Assembly (NCBI GenBank): GCA_031551515.1
Contig: JAVBNL010000040.1
Coordinates: forward strand, 1 to 64,000
Source of the DNA: FLUQ01 sp031551515
GTDB lineage: Bacteria > Desulfobacterota > Desulfovibrionia > Desulfovibrionales > Desulfovibrionaceae
Direction: 5' to 3'
Length of the DNA stretch: 64,000 nucleotides
Under the pieces are notes generated by a model. It was not told where the DNA came from. It saw only the letters and a program-made list of their open reading frames with translations, and ran no database searches. A program made the translations under genes and the position numbers. Shown here in pieces: positions 8,131 through 17,700 of the stretch (positions are counted from its first letter, which is position 1; each line of letters opens with the position of its first letter).

Positions 8131-10170
8131 ATGAAAACAGCCTACACCAACTTTACCGGCGGCGAGATCACCGCCTCCCTCGCTTCGCGCTACGATATGG
8201 CAAAATTCAAAAGCTCCTGCCGCCACCTGGAGAATTTTATTCCCGAGCTGCACGGCCCACTGCGCCGCCGCATGGGCACCTGCTTTCTCGAAGATCTCGG
8301 CGGACCCGCCGTGCTGCTGCCTTTCCAGTTTTCCGCCGACCCCACGCAAAACTACGTGCTGGTCATGCAGGAAGGGCGCATCCGCATCGCCCAGCGCGCG
8401 GGCTTCATCCTGGATGAAGCGGGGGAGCCCATAACCCTGGAAGCGCCGTACCTGGAGCGGCAGCTCTACGACATCTCCTTCGCCCAATCCGGCGACCTGG
8501 TCTATCTCGCGCACACCGGGCATGCGCTGCGCAAGCTGCAACGCTTCGCCCATCAGGACTGGCGGCTGGAAGAAGTGCGCTTCACCCCGTCCATAGAGCC
8601 GCCTTCCAGCGTGACCGTGGCCTTTTCTTCCGGCGGCTCGTTCGAGTTGCGCTACAAAATAGCCGCGGTGAACGGCAAGGGCGAAATTTCCGCGCCCGCG
8701 AACGGCAAACAGCCCAGCGGCAAGCACCCTTCCGACTGGGTGGTGGGCGACTATGCCACTATCTCCTGGCCCGCTGTGGAAGGCGCGGAAAGTTACTGCG
8801 TCTATCGTGAGGAAGCGGGCATTTACGGCCTGATCGGGGTTACGGAAACCACCTCGTTCCGCGACGACCGCTACACGGCGGATACCAAAGACACCCCGCG
8901 CAAGCCGGAAAACCCTTTCAGCGAAGACAACAACCCCGGCCTGGTAGCCTTTCACCAGCAGCGGCTCATCCTGGCCGGCGCCGCCTTGCAGCCGCAAACC
9001 TGGTTCGGCTCACGCACCGGCAACTACGAAGACTTTTCCCGCTCCAGCCCCTTGCAGGATGACGACGCCTTTGAGTTCACCCTGGCCTCCGGCCGCATCG
9101 ACATAATTCAGTGGGTCACGGCCTTCGGCGATTTGCTGCTGGGCACCGCCGGGTCGGAATACAAAGCCGCGGGCGGCGACGGCGGGTCCATAAGCCCTTC
9201 TTCCGTTTCCGTGCGTGAACAAAGCTATTGGGGGTCCGTGCGGCTGCGTCCGCTGATCATCGGCAACTCGGTTTTGCACGTGCAGCGCCAGGGCAGCCGG
9301 GTGCGCGACCTCTTCTATTCCCTAGAGAAAGACGGATACGCGGGTAACGACCTTTCCGTGCTGGCTTCGCACCTTTTCGACAACCATTTGCTGCGCCAGT
9401 GGGATTACCAGCAGGCGCCCGGCAGCGCCATTTTCGCCGTGCGCGACGACGGGTTGCTGCTGGCGCTCGTGTATATGAAAGAGCACGACATCTGGGGCTG
9501 GGCCCGCATCAGCACGCAGGGGAGTTTCCGCTCCATCGCCGTGACATCCGGCGAGCTGGAAGACGACCTTTTCGCCGTGGTGGAGCGCAACGTTGCGGGC
9601 GAACCCAAATGGTACCTTGAACGATTCGCCAGCCGCTGGCGGGAAGAAAAAGGCATTGAAGCCGCCTTTTACATCGATTCCGGCCTGTCATATCAGGGCG
9701 AAGGCGCGCGGGTGCTGACCGGTTTGGAACACCTTGAAGGCTGCGCAGTGGCCATTCTGGCGGACGGCTCCCCTTTGCCGCACCAGATTGTGTCTGACGG
9801 CTGCGTCACCCTGCCCTTTACCGCGAAAACCGTGCACGTGGGCCTGCCCTATCGCTCACTGGCCTGCCCGCAAACGCCGGAGGCGGACCTCGGCGCGGGC
9901 AGCAGCCTGGGGCGCTTTCGCGGTTACGGCCAGGCGGTTTTGCGCTTGCTTGCCAGTGTGGGCGGCAAATACGGCCCCGACCCGCAAACCCTGTATGACC
10001 TGCCTTTTGTGCCCGCCGCATACGGCGCCGCCGTGCAGCCCTTTACCGGCGACAGAAGCTTTTCCCCTTCCGGCGGCTATGACGCCGAAGGCCGCCTGTG
10101 GCTGGCCCAGGATCTGCCGCTGCCCTTCACCATCGCCGCCCTTACCCTTGACGTGGATATCAGCGGCTGA
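8131..10170 (+). CDS. Podovirus tail nozzle/hub protein (tail tubular protein B-like)
   Basis: 679 residues beginning MKTAYTNFTGGEITASLASR, followed by CRHLENFIPELHGPLRRRMGT. This opening, in which the N-terminal segment promises GGE/LxxR and then NxxPxxxGxLxRRxGT, is characteristic of the long nozzle protein of podoviruses and related temperate phages. The rest is a beta-rich protein with no membrane segment. It would form the hexameric tail tube below the adaptor. It is followed 62 bases later by a gp13-like gene, as expected for this module. The only disturbance is the cargo block between it and the adaptor gene. Confidence 0.8.
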   Translation: MKTAYTNFTGGEITASLASRYDMAKFKSSCRHLENFIPELHGPLRRRMGTCFLEDLGGPAVLLPFQFSADPTQNYVLVMQEGRIRIAQRAGFILDEAGEPITLEAPYLERQLYDISFAQSGDLVYLAHTGHALRKLQRFAHQDWRLEEVRFTPSIEPPSSVTVAFSSGGSFELRYKIAAVNGKGEISAPANGKQPSGKHPSDWVVGDYATISWPAVEGAESYCVYREEAGIYGLIGVTETTSFRDDRYTADTKDTPRKPENPFSEDNNPGLVAFHQQRLILAGAALQPQTWFGSRTGNYEDFSRSSPLQDDDAFEFTLASGRIDIIQWVTAFGDLLLGTAGSEYKAAGGDGGSISPSSVSVREQSYWGSVRLRPLIIGNSVLHVQRQGSRVRDLFYSLEKDGYAGNDLSVLASHLFDNHLLRQWDYQQAPGSAIFAVRDDGLLLALVYMKEHDIWGWARISTQGSFRSIAVTSGELEDDLFAVVERNVAGEPKWYLERFASRWREEKGIEAAFYIDSGLSYQGEGARVLTGLEHLEGCAVAILADGSPLPHQIVSDGCVTLPFTAKTVHVGLPYRSLACPQTPEADLGAGSSLGRFRGYGQAVLRLLASVGGKYGPDPQTLYDLPFVPAAYGAAVQPFTGDRSFSPSGGYDAEGRLWLAQDLPLPFTIAALTLDVDISG

Positions 10171-10232
10171 TCCGCGCTCTGCTCGCCGTTACGCGGATAT
10201 TGCAAGCGCTACTTACTTCAAAAGGATATGCC

Positions 10233-10709
10233 ATGCGCATTTATGCCGAACCGCACCGGCCCGGCGACGGGGCCGCCCTGCTGCGCCGTGGCCTGCGCCG
10301 CAGCGACCTGGTGGAATCATACCGGGCAACCGCTCTGCCCATCGAAAAATCCCTTTCCCGCTGCCTTACCCATTCGGCCATGACCGCAACCTTGCGCGTG
10401 GACGGCAGAATAACCGGCCTCTTGGGGGTCGCTTCCCGCGACCTTTTGGGCAGCGTCGGCCTGCCCTGGTTCGTGGCTCACCCGGAATTTGAAGACCCCC
10501 GGGTGATGGTCGGCGCGGCCCGCCTGGTGCGGAGCTTCATAGAACAATGGCTGACGGTCTTTTCCACGCTTGAGAACCTGACGGACCCGGACCACAAACA
10601 GGCACTGCGATTCTTGGTCTGGTTGGGTTTCAACCTGGATGCCGTCCCCGTGACCGGCCCTTTGGGCCATCCCCTCATCCGTTTCTGGAGGAAACAACCA
10701 TGTGCGTAA
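10233..10709 (+). CDS. gp13-like internal virion protein (acetyltransferase-like fold)
   Basis: 158 residues from the ATG at 10233, chosen because AAAGGA lies 6 bases upstream; an earlier ATG at 10200 lacks a site. Features such as LRRSDLVESYR near the N-terminus, a central MTATLRVDGRITGLLGV strand pair and a C-terminal FLVWLGFNLD helix are those of T7 gp13-type internal proteins, which have a GNAT-like fold but are not known as enzymes. The next gene starts 10 bases before its stop, so translation is coupled. Position right after the nozzle gene agrees. Confidence 0.72.
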   Translation: MRIYAEPHRPGDGAALLRRGLRRSDLVESYRATALPIEKSLSRCLTHSAMTATLRVDGRITGLLGVASRDLLGSVGLPWFVAHPEFEDPRVMVGAARLVRSFIEQWLTVFSTLENLTDPDHKQALRFLVWLGFNLDAVPVTGPLGHPLIRFWRKQPCA

Positions 10710-10987
10710 ACCTCGGCAACATTCCCACCTGGCTGATCTCGCCCGCGGCGGCGCTGAAAGGCATGGGCTTTAAAACCGGCGTTGAATGGATAGACCCCGC
10801 CTATTCCATCGTCGCCAAAACCGAAAAGGACAAAGACAAGGAGGCGAAAAAGAAAGAAAAAGCCAACAATGAAGCCTGGCAGCGCTATTACGCCAGCCGC
10901 GACAGGTCGCTGAACACAAGCTCCGTGCTTGCTTCAAGCGCGAATACAACCACGCAGGCGAGTACGTACCGCAAGGGAGTGTTCTGA
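10700..10987 (+). CDS. Small phage protein, Lys/Glu-rich, unknown function
   Basis: 95 residues starting MCVNLGNIPTWLISP. The ATG overlaps the end of the previous gene and has GGAGGAAACAACC inside it. Residues 45-65 are a dense Lys/Glu/Asp helix, and the tail is Ser/Thr-rich. Small proteins of this kind between gp13-like and gp14-like genes are common in podovirus modules, but I know of no function. The next gene begins 2 bases after its stop, so it is part of the same coupled run. Confidence 0.65.
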   Translation: MCVNLGNIPTWLISPAAALKGMGFKTGVEWIDPAYSIVAKTEKDKDKEAKKKEKANNEAWQRYYASRDRSLNTSSVLASSANTTTQASTYRKGVF

Positions 10988-10988
10988 C

Positions 10989-11495
10989 ATGTGCGTGTGG
11001 GTTCAAGTCGCCCTGATGGCTGTATCGGCGGCCGCGTCCATAGCGGCGGCCAACTCTCAGGCCAGGGCCAAAAACGCCCAGGCGGAATCGGAAGCAAGGA
11101 TACAAGAGAACAACACGATCATCGCGCGCGACGAAGCGGCCTATGCGCAAGGTGAGGCGGCCCGCGCCGCTTCGCAAAAACGCCGGGAAGTCAATGCGCA
11201 ACTTGGCGCGCAGCAGGCGCGCATGGGCTCATCAGGCGTTGTGGTCAACTCCGGCTCCACCCTGGAAAAACTGGTGGACATGGCGGAGATAGGCGAACGC
11301 GACGTGGTTCGTGCCGGGCAATCCGGCGACGCCGACGCCTGGCGGTCGGAAAACAAGGCCAGAAGCAGCGAAACCGCAGCGAAACTTGCCCGCGCGGGCA
11401 AAGTCAACGTCGCACAGGTTACGGCTCAGGCGGGCCTGAGCGCCCTTTCAAGTTCGGCAAGCAGCGCGAGAGGGTTCTTTGGCGCACAGGGTTAA
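10989..11495 (+). CDS. gp14-like internal virion protein
   Basis: 168 residues from the ATG at 10989, one base after the preceding stop codon. A hydrophobic N-terminal helix (MCVWVQVALMAVSAAASIAA) is followed by about 60 residues of Ala/Gln/Glu/Arg helix, the motif QQARMGSSGVVVNSGS, and a further helical tail. This order is typical of T7 gp14-type proteins, which are ejected first and form the pore in the outer membrane. In a complete module a large gp15/gp16-like protein would follow; here the next gene is a minus-strand lipoprotein. Confidence 0.75.
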   Translation: MCVWVQVALMAVSAAASIAAANSQARAKNAQAESEARIQENNTIIARDEAAYAQGEAARAASQKRREVNAQLGAQQARMGSSGVVVNSGSTLEKLVDMAEIGERDVVRAGQSGDADAWRSENKARSSETAAKLARAGKVNVAQVTAQAGLSALSSSASSARGFFGAQG

Positions 11496-11546
11496 CATTT
11501 TAAGTACAGTTGAAATACTTGTTACGCCACAAAGGAGAAGTTCACT

Positions 11547-12083
11547 TTAAAACGCTCCCGCTGCGAATTTCGCCAGCAGCGGCTTCAATATTTCTCCCGG
11601 ATGCTGGTTGGCGAAACTCACATTGCGGCCCTGCACGCGCAGGTTTTTTTGCAGCACGCGCTTGTCTTCGCCCTCACGATTCAGGTCATACACCGTAACA
11701 GTGAGCGAAACCCCGCTGGATTTTGCGGACAACGTGGACAGGCGATGCACCCAGTTCGTAATGACGGGAACAAAAACATATCGCGCTTTTTTCGCCGTGG
11801 CGCTTTCCATGGCGGCTTGCGGATCTTCGTACTGCGTCCCCACAAGAACCAAAGAGGCATATTGCGTCAGCGCCGCTTGCAGCGATGTTGCGGTCTGCTG
11901 GCCGGAATCGGCATAGGTCCGGTCGCCGAATGACCCGTCTTTGGGCACGGCAACATATACCGACTGCCCGCGCTCAAGCTTCGGCGTGACCGGAGGCGTC
12001 GCGTCAGTGACCGTGTACCGCGTTGTGCATCCGGCAGCGACAGCCATAACAATCAAAAGAGCAACGAGCAGTAATTTCCGCAT
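11547..12083 (-). CDS. Prophage-borne lipoprotein, DUF4823-like
   Basis: 178 residues with a lipoprotein signal: hydrophobic helix 3-17 and lipobox AVAAGC with Cys19. The mature part, including GQSVYVAVPKDGSFGDRTYADSGQQTA as scattered matches and YVFVPVITNW, fits the DUF4823 family of small lipoproteins; I am fairly but not fully sure. The gene lies against the direction of the phage structural genes, so it is probably expressed in the lysogen, where surface lipoproteins often block superinfection. Directly before the ATG the minus strand has A7 then G9, so the ribosome-binding site is a homopolymer that touches the start codon. Confidence 0.72.
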   Translation of the reverse strand: MRKLLLVALLIVMAVAAGCTTRYTVTDATPPVTPKLERGQSVYVAVPKDGSFGDRTYADSGQQTATSLQAALTQYASLVLVGTQYEDPQAAMESATAKKARYVFVPVITNWVHRLSTLSAKSSGVSLTVTVYDLNREGEDKRVLQKNLRVQGRNVSFANQHPGEILKPLLAKFAAGAF

Positions 12084-12092
12084 CCCCCCCCC
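12084..12092 (-). promoter_or_regulatory. G9 homopolymer touching the lipoprotein start codon
   Basis: On the minus strand nine G follow GAAAAAAA and run straight into the ATG at 12083. The G-run must serve as the Shine-Dalgarno element. Gain or loss of a G would change the strength or spacing of the site, as in contingency loci. Variation is not shown here; a homopolymer miscount is also possible. Confidence 0.5.
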
Positions 12093-12152
12093 TTTTTTTC
12101 AGGTTTTTTTAGCAAAAACGACACCACAATACAATATGGAGGCTTCACAGCC

Positions 12153-13943
12153 ATGACCATTGAAACCACCCTCACAAAAGCCCAGTTCTTGGGCAACGGG
12201 TCCGCAAGGGCGTTTCCCCTGCCCTTTCCCGTGCTGAAGCCGGAACATCTGCGTCTGATAGTCACCGGTACGGCCACAAACGTTGATACGCCTGTCACGG
12301 CGAACTTCAGCGTATCCGGCTGCGGCTCATCCGGCGTCAACGTAATCTACCCTGTAACCGGCGATGCACTGCCGCAAGGCACGCGCCTGACCATCTACCG
12401 CGAATTGCCCCTGGTGCAGGAGCTGGATCTGCAAAACGCCTCTCCCTTCGATGCGGAAGTGATTGAGGCGCAGTTCGACGCGGCCGCCATGCAGATGCAG
12501 CAACTACAGGAACAAATAGGCCGCGCCGTGACCATGAAGATCAGCGACACCGGCACGCCTGAAGAACTGTGCGAGACCCTACTGTCGGCGGCTGCCGATG
12601 CGGCCGCAAGCGCAGCCGCCGGCGCGGCCAGCGCGGCGCAATCGGCAACGGACAGAGAAGCCGTATTTGCGGGCATTGCCGTAGCGCAAGACAAAGCGCA
12701 AGAGGCCGCGGCCAGCGCGAACGCCGCCGCCGCAAGTGCGGCCGCAGCGGCCCAGACCGCCGCGCAAGGCCAGCCCGACGCCTCTGAAAGCACAAAAGGC
12801 ATCACCCGGTACGGCACGGCCGAAGAGCACGCGGCCGGGGCGGAAGGCGTGGCGGCCACGCCGAAACACGTGCGCGCAATGATCGCATCCGCAACCCCAC
12901 CCGCCGCGACCGAAACCACCCTCGGCACGGGCCGCATCGCCACGCCCGACGAGGCGAAGAACCGCAAGACCAACACCACAAAGCCCGTCCCGGCTTTCAT
13001 TACGCCGGAAAACATGCCGGACGGCCTTCCCCTCTTCGCCCTTCAACCCGTCCCGTTTTCAACGGTAATGCCCGGCAACCTCTCCGTCTGCCGCGACAAC
13101 GGCATTCTGACGCAGGGCGCATTCCCTGAAGCTTACGCCAGGCTCGTCACCCTGCAAGCCGCCGGTGAAACCAATATCGTCAGCATGCCCCAGTACGCCT
13201 CGGAAATGACGGCACAGGGCGGCATCTGTGCTCGGTTTGCGCTGGATACCGCTCCGCAGACGTTCCGTATTCCCTGCGCGCCGGGCGTGTTCTGGCGCGG
13301 GGTGTCGAGCGCGCTAAGCGTAGGGACGTGGCAGCCTGACCAAATGCGCCCGATTACAGGTCGTTTTACTACTCGGATGGAGCCAAGCGACAATACTTTT
13401 GACGGGAGTTTCAGAAAGGATAGTAACGCATCCGCAGTGGGTTCTTTTACAAGTTCCGGCGGACATATAGTTTCTTTTGATTCTTCTCGCCTCGGCGTTA
13501 ATTTCAACGGTACCGATACACACCCCCTCACTGCCGTCTGCGACTGGCAGATCAAGATGTACGGCGCGGTCACGGATGAGGGATCTGTAACTCTGGCGCA
13601 ACTTATCGCGGCGATGACGGGTAAGCTGGATACGAGCGTGTATCAAGCAGATGCCTGGACCCGTCTCAAGGCGCGAGTCAGGGTAAATCGCTCCGGGGAC
13701 ATTGTTGCCAGTCAAAATATCACGTCTGTTTCCCGTGTATCTGCCGGGATATATAGGATATTCACTCCGGCTGCTTCTGGAGAATTCACGTTAGCTGCTT
13801 TGCCGATTTACGAAGGGAGTGGCTTTACTAGCCCTATAGGCTGCCGGGAGATAATTCCAAGAGTTTACGGGCAGGTCACTAATGCGGTTATTGGTGGCAG
13901 TTTCGGGTATGAAGACTGCGCATTTGAACTGCTAATTTTTTAA
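12153..13943 (+). CDS. Phage tail fibre / receptor-binding protein
   Basis: 596 residues. The N-terminal 130 residues (MTIETTLTKAQFLGNGSARA, then FPLPFPVL and later TIYRELPLVQELDL) are the particle-binding domain of many podovirus and siphovirus fibres. Residues 130-210 are an Ala-rich trimeric coiled coil. Residues 225-290 hold two copies of a short motif starting GITRYGTAEE and LGTGRIATPDE, common in fibre shafts. From about residue 400 the DNA turns noticeably AT-richer and the protein beta-rich and Ser/Thr-rich, as expected for an exchanged receptor-binding tip. The downstream accessory gene begins 9 bases after the stop. Confidence 0.8.
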   Translation: MTIETTLTKAQFLGNGSARAFPLPFPVLKPEHLRLIVTGTATNVDTPVTANFSVSGCGSSGVNVIYPVTGDALPQGTRLTIYRELPLVQELDLQNASPFDAEVIEAQFDAAAMQMQQLQEQIGRAVTMKISDTGTPEELCETLLSAAADAAASAAAGAASAAQSATDREAVFAGIAVAQDKAQEAAASANAAAASAAAAAQTAAQGQPDASESTKGITRYGTAEEHAAGAEGVAATPKHVRAMIASATPPAATETTLGTGRIATPDEAKNRKTNTTKPVPAFITPENMPDGLPLFALQPVPFSTVMPGNLSVCRDNGILTQGAFPEAYARLVTLQAAGETNIVSMPQYASEMTAQGGICARFALDTAPQTFRIPCAPGVFWRGVSSALSVGTWQPDQMRPITGRFTTRMEPSDNTFDGSFRKDSNASAVGSFTSSGGHIVSFDSSRLGVNFNGTDTHPLTAVCDWQIKMYGAVTDEGSVTLAQLIAAMTGKLDTSVYQADAWTRLKARVRVNRSGDIVASQNITSVSRVSAGIYRIFTPAASGEFTLAALPIYEGSGFTSPIGCREIIPRVYGQVTNAVIGGSFGYEDCAFELLIF

Positions 13944-13952
13944 GGGGTAGTC

Positions 13953-14591
13953 ATGTACATCAAATATACTGACGACAAAGGTAAAATTTGTACGGCCTCT
14001 ACTGCTCCCGGTTTGCCGGCGGAACAGGCCGCCAAAGACAGGGGGCTGAAAAAAGGCGAATGGCAGGAAATATCCGAGGCCGAATATACGACCTTGAACG
14101 CGCCCACTGCGGAAGATATTGCCCAAGCGGAATATGCCGCCGCCACATCGGAGGCCAGCGCTGTTTTGACCGCCCGCATGCAACGCCAGCTTGTTCAAAC
14201 GGAGGCGTTCACGGGCGCGGAGATGACCTTGTTCGCCAAGGCCGGGCTTTTCCCCGCCTGGGCGGCAGGGACGGCATACGCCAAGGGCGAGCGTCTTGTG
14301 CACGAAGGCGTTGTGTACGAAGTGCAGCAACCCGTGACTGCGCAAGAGCACCAAGCGCCGGGATCTGCTGGCATGCTGGCTGTCTACCGGCCGATCAGCG
14401 CGGACCCCGAAACCGGCAGCGAACCGGACGGCAGCCGGGAGAACCCGTATGCGTACTTGGCGGGCATGGACGTGTTCACGGGCAAATACTACACCTTCGA
14501 AGACGCGCTGTACCTGGCCAAGGCCGATTTGATTCCGTGCATCTGGAACCCCGGCACAGCCGGGTTGTGGCAGTGGGAGAAAGTGGAGTAG
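13953..14591 (+). CDS. Tail-fibre accessory protein with a carbohydrate-binding (CBM5/12-like) segment
   Basis: 212 residues. The N-terminal half (MYIKYTDDKGKICTASTAPG, then a helical region to residue 95) resembles small tail-fibre assembly or tip proteins. Residues 103-145 (PAWAAGTAYAKGERLVHEGV, then VYEVQQPVTAQEHQAP) match the WxxGTxYxxGDxVxxxGxxYxxxxxHtsxxxxxP pattern of chitin-binding-type carbohydrate-binding modules. It follows the fibre gene after 9 bases and has AAGGGGTAG as the ribosome-binding site. It is the last gene before a terminator at 14661. A role in fibre assembly or sugar binding at the tail tip is inferred. Confidence 0.65.
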   Translation: MYIKYTDDKGKICTASTAPGLPAEQAAKDRGLKKGEWQEISEAEYTTLNAPTAEDIAQAEYAAATSEASAVLTARMQRQLVQTEAFTGAEMTLFAKAGLFPAWAAGTAYAKGERLVHEGVVYEVQQPVTAQEHQAPGSAGMLAVYRPISADPETGSEPDGSRENPYAYLAGMDVFTGKYYTFEDALYLAKADLIPCIWNPGTAGLWQWEKVE

Positions 14592-14660
14592 CAGCTTAGA
14601 GCGGTAGCGGAGCGAGAAACGCCTGCCGCCGGAAATACGAACGGATGACGGCATGAAGCA

Positions 14661-14686
14661 AGGGCCGCGTGAACGCACGCGGCCCT
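14661..14686 (+). terminator. Terminator at the end of the phage tail operon
   Basis: Perfect 11-bp stem AGGGCCGCGTG / CACGCGGCCCT with an AACG loop, followed by TGTGTTAT, 70 bases after the last phage gene and before the convergent kinase gene that ends at 14717. It could serve both directions. Confidence 0.75.
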
Positions 14687-14716
14687 GTGTTATCCTGGCG
14701 ATACGCTGTTAAATGC

Positions 14717-17700
14717 TTACCGGGCGTCTTCCCCATCGCCATGCCCTGCCAAAACGCGCAAGGCATCTTCAAATTCAAACTGGGCCACCGCCTGGCGCAC
14801 GGCCAGAAATTCCGCCTTGCTCATGGCCGCCGAGAGCGTTCGCGCATTGTGCTCCACAAAAGCATACGCCGCGGCATCGTCATCGCGCAGATACGCTATC
14901 AGGGTTTGCAAAGCCTGACCGGCCTCTTCTTGCGAAGCGGCGGCGCCTTTCGGCGCGGCGTGCTGCGCCGCCGGCGTTCCGGCAGTGCCGCCCTGTTCTT
15001 CTGGTTCACCCGGCTCGGCAAAAGCCGCGCGCAGGGTTTCCAGAACGAGCGCAAACGCGTCCAAAAATGCTGTTTCAGCCTGCTGCAACTCCGTTGCATC
15101 ATTTAAAGACAAGGTGTTTTCCAGATGCAAGGCGGCCGCGCTCAAATCTTCCGCGCCCAAAGAACCGGCAAGCCCTTTCATGGTGTGCGCTATACGCTGT
15201 TTGTCACCGGCATTGGCGGCTTCGCTGTACTCTTTCGCCGTTGCCGCCTGGTTCGCCACAAACTGACGCGCAATCTTGCCGTAAAGCGCGGCATTGCCCC
15301 CAAGACGTTTCAACGCGCTTGCCACATCCAACCCCGGCAGCGGCGGCAATGCAACCTGCGGCTTTTCTTCCGCGCGGGCGGGCAGAATCCGCGTTTCCAT
15401 CTCATCGGACGTTTCGTACGGTTCCTGCGCCCGAGGCTGTTCTTTGGCGGTCCTGCCTTGCGCGAACGGAGATGGCGCATGCTCGTCCGGGGTGGGCTGC
15501 CCTCCGCTTCCCGCCTTCGGTTGTATCCAGTTCTGCAGCGTATTGAAAAATTTATTTACTTCAATAGGTTTTGAAATATGATCGTTCATGCCCAATTCCA
15601 GGCAGCGCAAACGCTCTTCAACCATGGCGTGCGCCGTCATGGCGATGATCGGCATGGTGTCGTAGCGGTGATCGGCCCTGATGCGGGAAGCGGCCTCATA
15701 CCCATCCATCTCCGGCATTTGCAGGTCCATAAGCACCAGGTCAAAAGGCGGCACGGCGGTACTTTTTTCCAGTGCGGCCAGGGCCGCGACCCCGGTATCC
15801 GCGACCACCACGGTAGCCCCGGCGTCTTCCAGAAGCTCCGTTGCCACCTGCTGGTTTACCGGGTTGTCTTCAACCAGCAAAATCTGCGTTCCCGGCAAGC
15901 GATACTGTTCAGTATGCTCGCTGCGCTGCTGTTTGACCTGAACCGCCAACCGGCGCGTCTCACCCTTGCCGTGCAGCAAGGTCAGTATGGTGTCGTACAA
16001 AAGCGATTTGTTGACCGGCTTGTATAGTACAGCCGCAGCGCCCGCCTTTTCCGCCTGCGCCAAAGTTTCACCCCGGCCGAAAGCGGTGACGATGATCACG
16101 GGCGGCGGCTCTTGCAGCCCCAATTTATTACGCAGCACATAGGTCGCCTCAACGCCGTCCATAACCGACATGCGCCAGTCCATCAGCACGAGGCTGTAAG
16201 GGTTGCCTTCTTCTTCCGCCTGGCGCAGCATGGCAAAAGCCTGTTCAGCCGAAGAGGCGCACGAGGCGGAAAAGAAAAGATCCATGAGCAGCATCACAAG
16301 CACGTCACAAGCGCTTTCGTTGTCATCCACAACCAGCACTCTGGCTTTCGCGCCGACGGCTTCGGAAAAAAGCTGGGGCTGATCCTGCGCCGCTTCATAC
16401 CCCAGGCGCACGGTGAACGTGAAAATGGACCCCTGGCCGTAAGTGCTTTCCACACGAATGTCGCCGTCCATCAGCTCCAGCAGGCGCTTGGTGATGGTCA
16501 GGCCAAGGCCCGTGCCGCCAAAGCGCCGCGTGGTAGAACCATCCGCCTGCGTAAAGGCTTGAAACAGCCTGCCCTGTTGCTCCGGCGTCATACCGATGCC
16601 GGTGTCGCGCACCACAAAACGCAGGCGCACTTTGTCGCCCAGGTTTTCCATCAGCGAGCAGCTGATGATGATTTCGCCCTTTTCCGTAAATTTTACCGCG
16701 TTATTGCCGAGGTTGGTCAAAATCTGCCCCAGGCGCAACGGGTCGCCGATGAGCACCGGCGGGATCTTGTTGTCCACACGGAACAGAATTTCCAAATCTT
16801 TCTCTTCGGCTTTCTGGCTGATCAGCACGGCCATGCTGTCCAGCAAATCTTCCAGGCGGAACGGCACATGCTCGATCAAGAGCTGGCCGGACTCTATCTT
16901 TGAAAAATCAAGAATATCGTTGATGATGCCCAGCAGCGTATTGGCCGCGGCGTAGATCTTGTTGACGTAGCTTTGCTGTTTTGCCGTCAGCGGCGTTTTC
17001 AAGGCCAGATACGCCATGCCGATCACCGCGTTCATCGGGGTTCTGATCTCATGGCTCATATTGGCCAAAAATTCGCTTTTGGCCTTGTTGGCCGCGTCCG
17101 CGGCAAGCTTTGCCCGCACCAGTTCCTGATTGCGCGTTTCAAGGGTCACGGCCATGGCGTCGAATGCGCGCGCCAGTTTGCCCATTTCGCCGGGCAGATG
17201 CTGCATGTCCGTGCGCGCGCCCAGCTCCCCGCGCCCCAGCCGCCCGGCGGCCGCCAGCAGATTTCTGAGCGGCCGGGTGATGGCGCTGCGGCCGACCAGC
17301 CAAGTGATGCCAAAGGCCGCCATGCTTGCCATCGCCAAAAGAACAAGGTCGCGCAGCAACACCGCGTTGGCCTCGGCATAGGCGTCGGAGTTGGGCATGG
17401 AAAGCGAAATTGTCAAATAGGGATTGTTCGTGCCGGAAAGGGTCAGTTGCTGATATGCTAGAATGCGTTCTTCATCCTCAGGGGTGACAAGAGAGAGCAC
17501 CCCGCTCTCCTTGCCGGCGGTACTCAGCGCGCGCCACTCCTCTTCGCGCAGCGGATCGGAGGCATTTTCCGCGGGATACGAGAAAAGCGCGCGCCCGTCT
17601 CTATCCAACAGGCGTATCTGGGCTCCTTTGGGCATATCTTTGGCCGTGACGTCAAGCGTGTACTGGTCTGTCTGAATGCCCCCCGTGATGACGGCAATCA

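Noticed and set aside
12153..14591. Diversity-generating retroelement, as in BPP-1
   Set aside because: The module resembles BPP-1, so I looked for a reverse transcriptase, an Avd-like gene and a template repeat after the fibre gene; none is present before the terminator at 14661.
14592..14716. Prophage attachment site
   Set aside because: Without the other prophage end in the window no direct repeat can be matched, and no tRNA gene lies at the junction.
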